From Candidatus Zhuqueibacterota bacterium (GTDB lineage Bacteria; Zhuqueibacterota; Zhuqueibacteria; Residuimicrobiales; Residuimicrobiaceae), in assembly GCA_016934435.1 (NCBI GenBank), contig JAFGSU010000197.1, positions 1-11,522 of the forward strand: a stretch of 11,522 nucleotides of DNA. Direction: 5' to 3'. Below the pieces are notes generated by a model that saw nothing but the letters and a program-made list of their open reading frames with translations, made no database searches and was not told where the DNA came from. Positions 6,402 through 11,522 of this stretch are shown one piece after another (within the stretch, counting starts at the first letter, position 1; the number at the start of each line of letters is the position of its first letter). Position numbers and translations under genes: made by a program.

Positions 6402-8003
6402 ATGGACAAAAAAATGAGTAAACGATTATTGCGTGTTTTGATCATCACCACGCTGGTGATGATCATCGGAATTGCTTTCACGAAATTCGGCGGCAATGAA
6501 GGGTATTCGCAGGATAATATCCGCGCCGAGCTGGATCGATTCGTCGAAGTATTCATATATGTGAAGAAGTATTACGTCGAAACCGTTGAAAGCGATAAAT
6601 TAATCACCGGGGCGATAGAGGGCTTGCTTTCAAAACTGGACCCGCATTCGGTCTATATCCCCAAAAAAAGCCTGGAAAAAGTGACCGAACAATTCACCGG
6701 CCATTTTGAAGGTATCGGCATTGAATTCATTGTACTCAACAAAGTTTTGACCGTGGTGTCGCCCATTGTTGGAGGTCCGGCCGAAGAAGTGGGATTGTTG
6801 CCGGGAGACCAGATTATTCGAATAGATGATAAATCGGCCTACGGTATTACCGAAGATGAGGTTATGCAAACATTGCGCGGTCCAAAGGGCACCAAAGTCA
6901 AGGTCACCATCGCACGGCCCAATCTGACCGAATCGTTCGATGTCGTGATCACACGCGACAAAATTCCTATTTACAGCGTTTACGCCTCGTTTATTCTGGA
7001 TGATAATAAAACGGGATATATCTGGCTGGCACGTTTTGCCAAAACCACCTCGGATGAATTGGAAACGGCCCTGAAGAATCTTGAAGCCCAGGGCATGAAA
7101 CAGCTGATCCTGGATTTGCGCTATAATTCCGGCGGCTTACTGGAGCAAGCCGTAGAAGTCAGCGATAAATTCCTGCCCGGCGGGCACAAGATCGTCTATA
7201 CGCGGGGTCGCATACCGGCGGCGGACGAGGATTTTTATTCGACCAATACTTACGCGCATCCCAGGATCCCGATGATTATCATGATCAATCACGGCTCGGC
7301 CAGCGCTTCCGAAATTGTCGCAGGCGCACTCCAGGACCTGGATAGGGGATTGGTAGTGGGGCAGAGAAGTTTCGGCAAAGGATTGGTTCAAAACCAGATT
7401 GGCTTGAAGGACGGATCAGCCATCCGACTCACCGTGGCGCGATATTATACTCCCAGCGGCCGTCTGATCCAGAGACCCTATGACAACGGCCTGATGGATT
7501 ATTATGCCGAAGCCTATAGCGATGAGGAGCCAGCAGATTCCAAAGAGGACTCGAGCAGAATAGAATATAAAACCCTTAACGGTAGAATCGTATACGGCGG
7601 CGGCGGCATCACACCCGACTCGACATTAAAACCGGAGCGCGTCACCCGCTTTACCAACGAACTGGTCGGAAAACGAATTCTGTTCGAATTGGCCTCCAAA
7701 TATGTTGCCGATCATCCACGCCGCTGGAGCAATTTCAAAGAGTTCCGCAATAGGTTTGCTGTGGACGATGAATTGATCGACGAGCTCAAAGCCCTGGTGA
7801 AAAAAAATGATATGGAATTCAGTGAAGAAGCCTATCAAAAGGACGCCCGCTATATCAAAATGCTGATCAAGGCGGAAGTAGCCCGCAATTATTGGGATAG
7901 CACGCACTACTATATGTTGCTGCGATACGAAGATACCGAGCTCGCCAGTACCGTGCCTTTGATGTCTCAGGCTGAATCCATTTTAGAGTTGGGGGGATGG
8001 TAA
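6402..8003 (+). CDS. S41-family C-terminal processing peptidase (CtpA/Prc type), membrane-anchored
   Basis: 533 residues from ATG 6402. In-frame ATGs at 6384 (7-nt overlap with the GH57 gene) and 6414 are possible. None has a clear ribosome site, and 6402 gives the more usual basic N-terminus MDKKMSKR. Seen: one N-terminal hydrophobic segment (about 9-26), an N-terminal helical region, a PDZ domain (about 99-184) with the substrate-groove region near GGPAEEVGLLPGDQIIRI, then the S41 core. By alignment to E. coli Tsp (Ser430, Asp441, Lys455) and Bacillus CtpB (Ser/Lys/Gln), the catalytic residues are S301 in GSASASE, K326 in FGKGLVQ and Q330; D312 is also conserved. A tail of roughly 130 residues after GGGGITPD is longer than in minimal CtpA proteins. 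It cleaves C-terminal regions of exported proteins and acts on the periplasmic side. Likely cotranscribed with the GH57 gene, although their functions look unrelated. Confidence 0.9.
   Translation: MDKKMSKRLLRVLIITTLVMIIGIAFTKFGGNEGYSQDNIRAELDRFVEVFIYVKKYYVETVESDKLITGAIEGLLSKLDPHSVYIPKKSLEKVTEQFTGHFEGIGIEFIVLNKVLTVVSPIVGGPAEEVGLLPGDQIIRIDDKSAYGITEDEVMQTLRGPKGTKVKVTIARPNLTESFDVVITRDKIPIYSVYASFILDDNKTGYIWLARFAKTTSDELETALKNLEAQGMKQLILDLRYNSGGLLEQAVEVSDKFLPGGHKIVYTRGRIPAADEDFYSTNTYAHPRIPMIIMINHGSASASEIVAGALQDLDRGLVVGQRSFGKGLVQNQIGLKDGSAIRLTVARYYTPSGRLIQRPYDNGLMDYYAEAYSDEEPADSKEDSSRIEYKTLNGRIVYGGGGITPDSTLKPERVTRFTNELVGKRILFELASKYVADHPRRWSNFKEFRNRFAVDDELIDELKALVKKNDMEFSEEAYQKDARYIKMLIKAEVARNYWDSTHYYMLLRYEDTELASTVPLMSQAESILELGGW
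6439..6465. repeat. Perfect 12-bp inverted repeat with 3-nt loop at the start of the protease gene
   Basis: TGATCATCACCA (6439-6450) and TGGTGATGATCA (6454-6465) are exact reverse complements separated by CGC. The repeat begins 37 nt into the gene counted from ATG 6402 (25 nt from ATG 6414), where it encodes part of the membrane anchor. In mRNA it would form a strong hairpin near the start codon. No T-tract follows, so it is not a typical terminator. Confidence 0.7.
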
Positions 8004-8059
8004 TCTCATAAAGCCTTCCATCCACATGGTGTAACGGATTTGTAAAATGGGAAGATAAT

Positions 8060-8662
8060 ATGTTACAATGGTTCATCGACGGTGGATTTTTTATGTATCC
8101 CATTCTGGTGTGCCTGTTTCTCGGATTGGCCATCAGTTTTGAAAGACTCTATTTTCTTCACAAGGTCAGTGTAAATAACAAACGACTGCAGCAGGAGGTT
8201 TTTACCGTATTGCGGCAGGAGGGCGTCGAGAAAGCAGCAGCACTCTGTGAGCAGAATAGCGGCCCGTTATCCGCCATTTTTTTAGCCGCTCTCAGTCGCC
8301 ATAAGAAAGGCATTGACCGGGTGGAAAAGAGCATAACCGAAGCAGGCGCCGGCCAGATTGCGGCCCTGGAAAGAGGCCTGATCTGGTTGTCGACCATCAT
8401 CAGCCTGTCGCCGTTATTGGGTTTTACCGGTACGGTGCAGGGCATGATTTTTTCCTTCGACGCGATAAAGCGTCTCAACGATATCTATCCTTCCATTGTG
8501 GCGGGCGGAATTTCCGTGGCCTTGCTGACCACCCTGTTCGGATTGATTGTTGCCATGATCATTCAGGTGTTTCATAACTATTTTGTATCACGCATAGATC
8601 GCCTCATTCTAAATATGGAAGAGAACTCGGCGGCGCTGATCGAACAGCTAACAGAAATATAA
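8060..8662 (+). CDS. exbB: MotA/TolQ/ExbB proton channel family protein
   Basis: A 200-residue inner-membrane protein of usual TolQ/ExbB size. It starts at ATG 8060 with a weak GGGAAG 5-10 nt upstream. The preceding 56-nt gap shows no convincing promoter. Seen: transmembrane helix 1 at about 12-28 followed by FERL; a cytoplasmic domain; helix 2 with SPLLGFTGTVQGMIFSF (about 117-133), the family hallmark; helix 3 with GGISVALLTTLFGLIVAMI (about 149-167). Known: ExbB pentamers with ExbD helices in the pore use the proton gradient to drive TonB- or Tol-type energy transfer to the outer membrane. Two ExbD-like genes follow immediately, so the three likely form one complex. TolQ, or an energiser for another machine, is equally possible because no TonB, TolA or Pal gene is visible. 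Confidence 0.9.
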   Translation: MLQWFIDGGFFMYPILVCLFLGLAISFERLYFLHKVSVNNKRLQQEVFTVLRQEGVEKAAALCEQNSGPLSAIFLAALSRHKKGIDRVEKSITEAGAGQIAALERGLIWLSTIISLSPLLGFTGTVQGMIFSFDAIKRLNDIYPSIVAGGISVALLTTLFGLIVAMIIQVFHNYFVSRIDRLILNMEENSAALIEQLTEI

Positions 8663-8689
8663 AAGTAAAAGGGATGCTATAAGCGAAAC

Positions 8690-9094
8690 ATGCGGTTCAG
8701 GCGACGGGAAAAATTGACGACCAGGATACCGAGCAATTCACTTGCGGATATCGCTTTTTTGTTGCTCACCTTCTTCCTGGTGACGACCACGATAGAGCGG
8801 GATCGTGGTATCACGATGACGCTGCCGGCCAAGGGCGCGGTCAAACAGGTGGCGGCCGAAAATATCGTCCGCGTCGAGCTTGATCCTTCAGGCACTGTCT
8901 ACTTCAATGAAGCGCCCATTGCTCTGAACCAACTGGCCGAAATGGCTAGGGGTTTGAATGAAAAAAATCCAGACGCCATTTTCAGTGTCCAGCCGTCAAA
9001 ATCAGTGCCCTATAAATATTATATCGGCGTACTGGATCAGCTGCGCGAAGCCCAAGTGAGGCGCATCGCCATCAGCGAATCGGGCAGATTTTAA
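8690..9094 (+). CDS. exbD: ExbD/TolR family biopolymer transport protein, copy 1
   Basis: A 134-residue protein with a short cytoplasmic N-terminus rich in Arg (MRFRRREK), one transmembrane helix (about 18-34) and a periplasmic domain. The helix carries the family's essential acidic residue, D20 in LADIAFLLLTFFLVT, equivalent to Asp25 of E. coli ExbD, which takes part in proton movement. The periplasmic part has the usual ExbD pattern, with NIVRVELDPSGTVYFNEAPI near the middle and a YIGVLDQLREAQVRRIAIS tail. The gene starts 27 nt after exbB. The only purine-rich site (GGGA at 8671-8674) is far from the ATG, so translation may depend partly on coupling. Confidence 0.9.
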   Translation: MRFRRREKLTTRIPSNSLADIAFLLLTFFLVTTTIERDRGITMTLPAKGAVKQVAAENIVRVELDPSGTVYFNEAPIALNQLAEMARGLNEKNPDAIFSVQPSKSVPYKYYIGVLDQLREAQVRRIAISESGRF

Positions 9095-9117
9095 ATATTT
9101 CCGGATTGGTATATTCT

Positions 9118-9549
9118 ATGCGTTTTCGCAAGTCGCAACATATAAAAAGTGAAATCCCGACCGCCGCTCTGCCGGATATCGTGTTTCAGCTTTTACTTTT
9201 TTTCATGCTTTCTTCCTATTTTAGACCCTATCAGGGTCTTCCGGTTGCATTGCCGGAAGCCCTGCAGATGCAAAAAGCGCCGGGCGTTCGCAATGTTGTG
9301 ATCATCTGGGTAGATGCCAATAACAATATTTCCGTAGATGATCAATCGATATCCGTCGCCGATTTAGCGGGTTTGCTTGAAAACAGGATCATGGATGCAG
9401 ATCGCCCGGTTCAATCGATTTCTTTGCGAGTCGATCAGATGGCATCTATGGAGACCGTTTTAGCCATTCAGATAGAATTACGCCAAGTGGGTGGGCCGGC
9501 TTTAAATCTCCATTATTCAACAGAAGCAATCGAACTCGATGAAAAATGA
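9118..9549 (+). CDS. exbD: ExbD/TolR family biopolymer transport protein, copy 2
   Basis: 143 residues from ATG 9118. An in-frame TTG at 9106 would add MVYS, but the ATG gives MRFRK, mirroring the MRFRR start of copy 1. The single transmembrane helix carries D20 in LPDIVFQLLLFFML, at the same position as in copy 1, so the proton-handling residue is retained. The periplasmic part (about 38-143) is strongly diverged from copy 1: IIWVDANNNISVDDQSI in place of RVELDPSGTVYFNEAPI, and a more acidic end (AIELDEK). Paired non-identical ExbD genes after one ExbB are frequent in FCB genomes; the two may form a heteromeric pair in the ExbB pore. The stop overlaps the next start as ATGA (9546-9549). Confidence 0.88.
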   Translation: MRFRKSQHIKSEIPTAALPDIVFQLLLFFMLSSYFRPYQGLPVALPEALQMQKAPGVRNVVIIWVDANNNISVDDQSISVADLAGLLENRIMDADRPVQSISLRVDQMASMETVLAIQIELRQVGGPALNLHYSTEAIELDEK

Positions 9550-10178
9550 TATACTCTTTCGACCATTTTGCTTCAAAGGCGCAGCTGATGCTACGGCCCT
9601 GGCGATTAGCCAGAATATTAACTCGATCGCGCCTTTTTTCACGATTCGCCGGCAAAAGCCGCACGGGCGTCGGGCTGTGCCCCTTCGTCGCAGCCATGCT
9701 GTGCTGTACATTGGCCTGCTTTAATCCGTTCGCTCCGAGTCTGGATCAGAATCCCTCTCCCGACGTTAGGGTCACCGAACAGAAGACGCCCGATGAAACG
9801 CTGCAAAATTTTATCTATGCCTATACTTTTAAAGATTCCCTGGTCTATGACAATCTATTGGATAGTTCGTTTGTCTTTGTCTATTTTGATCCCAATCTTG
9901 GCACATCGGGTCTTTTTGCCTCCTGGAATAGGGACATCGAATTAAAAACAACGGGGCGGCTTTTTCGCAATTTTGAGACTTTGAACCTTGTTTGGGATTC
10001 GACTATCTATGAAACCCTTGAGGAAACCAGCGCCGAACTGGCCAAGACCTTGCATCTGCATATGTTCGGAACATTTGGCGAGTTCAACCTGACCGGCAAT
10101 GCGATCTTTAATTTTCGTAAAAGTCCTTATGACCATAAATGGCGTATCACCCGCTGGAAAGATGAATCGCAAATGTGA
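9546..10178 (+). CDS. Putative lipoprotein with NTF2-like character, coupled to the ExbD gene
   Basis: 210 residues from ATG 9546, overlapping the ExbD stop by 4 nt (ATGA), which suggests translational coupling. ATG 9588 (M15) is an alternative. The N-terminus is unusual: about 42 residues rich in Arg come before a hydrophobic stretch (about 43-57) ending TLAC, then FNPFAP. C58 is a plausible lipidation Cys, though Thr at -3 departs from the usual lipobox. The mature part starts with a short disordered-looking linker, then TPDETLQNFIYAYTFKDSLVYDNLLDSSFVFVY, and ends FRKSPYDHKWRITRWKDES. That layout (helical start, Trp-rich final strand) looks like small NTF2/SnoaL-like domains, but I see no catalytic motif and the fold call is inference. 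Context suggests an outer-membrane or periplasmic partner of the ExbB/ExbD proteins. Function unknown. Confidence 0.7.
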   Translation: MIYSFDHFASKAQLMLRPWRLARILTRSRLFSRFAGKSRTGVGLCPFVAAMLCCTLACFNPFAPSLDQNPSPDVRVTEQKTPDETLQNFIYAYTFKDSLVYDNLLDSSFVFVYFDPNLGTSGLFASWNRDIELKTTGRLFRNFETLNLVWDSTIYETLEETSAELAKTLHLHMFGTFGEFNLTGNAIFNFRKSPYDHKWRITRWKDESQM

Positions 10179-10197
10179 TGGTTGTAATCAGCCTGAT

Positions 10198-10216
10198 TCG
10201 GCCTGATTGCGGCCGA
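10198..10216. repeat. Stem-loop after the lipoprotein gene
   Basis: TCGGCC (10198-10203) and GGCCGA (10211-10216) form a perfect 6-bp stem with a 7-nt loop, 20 nt after the stop. It overlaps a direct repeat of GCCTGATT (10191-10198 and 10201-10208). The sequence that follows is A-rich rather than T-rich, so termination on the + strand is doubtful; it may be a 3'-end stabilising hairpin. Confidence 0.35.
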
Positions 10217-10229
10217 GCATAAAAACTCA

Positions 10230-10258
10230 TTGACATTATTGATTGCTTTTTATTAAAT
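10230..10258 (+). promoter_or_regulatory. Sigma70-like promoter upstream of the ECF sigma gene
   Basis: A perfect TTGACA (10230-10235) is followed after 17 nt by TTAAAT (10253-10258); TAAATT one base on is similar. The -10 is only 4 of 6, but the region is strongly AT-rich. The leader to the start codon would be about 110-125 nt and contains two dyads. No clear ECF-type -35 (GGAAT/GGAAC) at proper spacing to a -10 was seen in the 212-nt gap, so autoregulation is not supported directly. Confidence 0.45.
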
Positions 10259-10273
10259 TATATATAGTTTAAT
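10252..10273. promoter_or_regulatory. AT-rich near-perfect 22-bp palindrome over the -10 region
   Basis: Ten of eleven base pairs are symmetric about the centre between 10262 and 10263; the one exception is T10258/G10267, which would still wobble-pair in RNA. The arms are ATTAAATTATA (10252-10262) and its complement. It overlaps the proposed -10, so an operator or a leader structure is possible. AT-rich DNA produces such symmetry more easily by chance. Confidence 0.4.
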
Positions 10274-10342
10274 TTACCTTGCAGATGTTAGGCTATAGCG
10301 TAGACTTGGGTGTTCTGCTTCATCAAAAGGGATTATCCTGAT

Positions 10343-10360
10343 CCGATTCCATCGAATCGG
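10343..10360. promoter_or_regulatory. 7-bp dyad in the sigma-factor leader
   Basis: CCGATTC (10343-10349) and GAATCGG (10354-10360) are exact reverse complements around CATC. The dyad lies 30 nt upstream of the preferred start (GTG 10391). It could be an operator half-site pair or an mRNA hairpin near the ribosome site. Confidence 0.35.
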
Positions 10361-10390
10361 TGATTCATACATACTGTGAGAGACCACATC

Positions 10391-10969
10391 GTGCTGAGTG
10401 AAGAGAGCAAAAATAAGTTTGAAGAAATTGCCTTTGAATACATGGATTCGCTTTATAGTACGGCCCTGCGTCTGACTAGAGATACGGCGGAAGCGGAAGA
10501 CCTGGTGCAGGATACCTATTTGCGCGCCTATCGATTTTTTGATAAATTTGAACAGGGGACCAATTTTAAAGCATGGATTTTTAAGATTCTCACCAATACC
10601 TTTATTAATAAATATCGTAAAAAAGTCCGCACGCCGCAGCAGGTGCAACTTGACAAAGTGGAATTCGCTCTTGAGAACGAAGAGAAATTTCAGCAACCGG
10701 CAGAATGGGATGGATACGATGAAGAAAAATACGCTGAACTTTTTGATGACGACATCAAAGCCGCTTTATCCCAGCTTTCGGAAGAATTCCGCATGGTCAT
10801 CTTGCTGGCGGATGTGGAGGGATTTGCCTATAAGGAAATCGCCGACATGATCGATCGGCCCATCGGTACGGTCATGTCGCGTCTTTTTCGCGGCAGGCAA
10901 ATGCTGCAAAAAATCCTGCATAAATATGCCAGGCAGGAAGGGTATATCAAAACCCCTCCATCCAAATAA
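10391..10969 (+). CDS. ECF-type RNA polymerase sigma factor, SigR/RpoE-like
   Basis: 192 residues from GTG 10391, with a GAGAG element 8 nt upstream; GTG 10376 would add five residues and has no ribosome site. Seen: region sigma2 (about residues 11-80) with YSTALRLTRDTAEAEDLVQDTYLRAYRFFDKF and KAWIFKILTNTFINKYRK; an acidic linker (about 95-120); region sigma4 (about 120-173) with EFRMVILLADVEGFAYKEIADMI and the helix-turn-helix end RPIGTVMSRLFRGR. No sigma3 region is present, so it is an ECF (group 4) factor. The GTNFKAWIFKILTNTFINKYRK and ADVEGFAYKEIA-PIGTVMSRL pattern resembles the SigR class, which in actinobacteria answers thiol-oxidative stress under a zinc anti-sigma factor. The next gene on the same strand encodes a DsbD-type thiol domain. 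No anti-sigma gene lies between them or directly upstream. The leader contains a promoter and two dyads. Confidence 0.9.
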   Translation: MLSEESKNKFEEIAFEYMDSLYSTALRLTRDTAEAEDLVQDTYLRAYRFFDKFEQGTNFKAWIFKILTNTFINKYRKKVRTPQQVQLDKVEFALENEEKFQQPAEWDGYDEEKYAELFDDDIKAALSQLSEEFRMVILLADVEGFAYKEIADMIDRPIGTVMSRLFRGRQMLQKILHKYARQEGYIKTPPSK

Positions 10970-11076
10970 CTTTAGCTCATATTTATGATAACACAATATT
11001 AGTGTCACCAAATTAATTCTTTCAATAAGTTTAAGCGCCCTTTGGCTGGTGATGTTTACCCTATTCCGGATGCGAC

Positions 11077-11522
11077 ATGCGAACCTATCTTACAATCATG
11101 CTAATTGTTTTTATATCTTTCACCCTATTTTCCGCGCAACTGTTTGACGACATTCATGTGCTCGATGCTCGCCTCATTTCCTCCTACGAGGAAGTAATAC
11201 CGGGTATGCAGTTCCTCGTTGCAGTCGTTGTGGATATTGAAAACGGGTTTCATATCAATTCCAATCAACCGGCTGAGGACTATTTCATTCCTACGGTGGT
11301 TAAATTTGATCCGAATCCTCATTTCAGTTTTGGCGAAATCCGATTTCCGCAGCCCCTGATCAAAGAATTTTCTTTTTCTGAAAAGATGCTGTCGGTGTAT
11401 GAAGGGACTATTCATATCTATGCCGATATACAGGCTTCGCCGAATGTACAGGCGGGCGACTATGTACTCAAAGGCATCCTCTCCTATCAGGGCTGCGACG
11501 ATAACAGTTGTTATGCCCCGGG
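11077..11522 (+). CDS. Thiol:disulfide interchange protein DsbD N-terminal-type domain, 3'-truncated
   Basis: The frame is open from ATG 11077 through the window end (148 full codons). It follows the sigma gene by 107 nt of AT-rich sequence with no convincing promoter; the ribosome site is weak (CCGGA about 7 nt upstream). Residues 1-20 are a signal peptide ending LFSA. The domain resembles the DsbD alpha (DsbD_N) fold: VVVDIENGFHINSNQPAEDYFIPTVVKFD, SFSEKMLSVYEG, then LKGILSYQGCDDNSCYAP. C140 and C145 match the paired redox Cys of DsbD alpha (Cys103/Cys109 in E. coli), with four residues between them as in many homologues. Known: this domain passes reducing equivalents from the membrane part of DsbD to periplasmic partners. 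Whether the gene continues into the membrane and thioredoxin domains, or stops as a stand-alone domain, cannot be seen. Confidence 0.8.
   Translation, partial: MRTYLTIMLIVFISFTLFSAQLFDDIHVLDARLISSYEEVIPGMQFLVAVVVDIENGFHINSNQPAEDYFIPTVVKFDPNPHFSFGEIRFPQPLIKEFSFSEKMLSVYEGTIHIYADIQASPNVQAGDYVLKGILSYQGCDDNSCYAP

Noticed and set aside
9539..9724. 61-codon + strand frame overlapping the ExbD end and the lipoprotein start
   Set aside because: It does not continue into the conserved downstream region, has no clear family pattern, and the ATGA-coupled frame carries the lipobox and mature domain. It is kept only as a note for a possible frameshift check.
10986..11021. ACAC/GTGT dyad with an AATATTA centre after the sigma gene
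   Set aside because: It is only a 4-bp arm with mismatches in AT-rich DNA and has no T-tract, so it cannot be told from chance as an operator or terminator.
1..11522. Mobile element, CRISPR array, tRNA or prophage content
   Set aside because: I saw no transposase or integrase motif, no regularly spaced direct repeats, no tRNA-like cloverleaf and no phage gene, and all genes are co-directional with similar base use.

Overview
This 11.5 kb window reads as chromosomal DNA of a Gram-negative bacterium of the FCB group (Fibrobacteres-Chlorobi-Bacteroidetes superphylum). The candidate-phylum relatives KSB1 or Calditrichota are my best guess, from protein style only and not proven here. The evidence is a secreted beta-propeller protein ending in a FlgD-like/T9SS type A sorting domain, two outer-membrane proteins of the PorV/PorQ (UPF0164) family, an ExbB-ExbD-ExbD energiser set, and a DsbD-type periplasmic thiol domain. 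All credible genes are on the + strand and tightly packed. I see no tRNA, rRNA, CRISPR array, transposase, phage gene or att-like repeat.

Region 1 (1-2926) is envelope/secretion. It holds the 3' end of an Asp-box (BNR-like) repeat protein with a C-terminal sorting domain, followed by two tandem PorV/PorQ-family barrels, each with a signal peptide and a C-terminal Phe. A weak stem plus T-tract (2890-2938) and a good sigma70-like promoter (2939-2967) mark the likely transcript boundary.

Region 2 (3041-8003) is metabolism and envelope proteolysis. It holds a beta-decarboxylating dehydrogenase (isocitrate dehydrogenase-like, with NADP-type cofactor residues), a GH57 4-alpha-glucanotransferase/amylase closely resembling the Thermococcus enzyme, and a membrane-anchored S41 C-terminal processing protease. 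The end of the GH57 gene and the start of the protease gene contain unusually good inverted repeats inside coding sequence, including a perfect 12-bp stem with a 3-nt loop.

Region 3 (8060-10178) is a proton-motive-force module: ExbB/TolQ, two non-identical ExbD/TolR proteins, then a probable lipoprotein translationally coupled by an ATGA overlap. No TonB-like protein is visible.

Region 4 (10179-11522) is redox/regulation. A leader with a consensus TTGACA box, a near-perfect AT-rich palindrome and a second GC-richer dyad precedes an ECF sigma factor of SigR-like character. It is followed by the start of a gene for a DsbD N-terminal-type protein, cut by the window end. No anti-sigma gene lies between them.

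Most of this is recognisable housekeeping and envelope biology. I did not find a clear new system. The best leads are the intragenic hairpins, the palindromic sigma-factor leader, the sigma factor without a visible anti-sigma factor beside a thiol-redox gene, and the TonB-less ExbBDD-lipoprotein unit.
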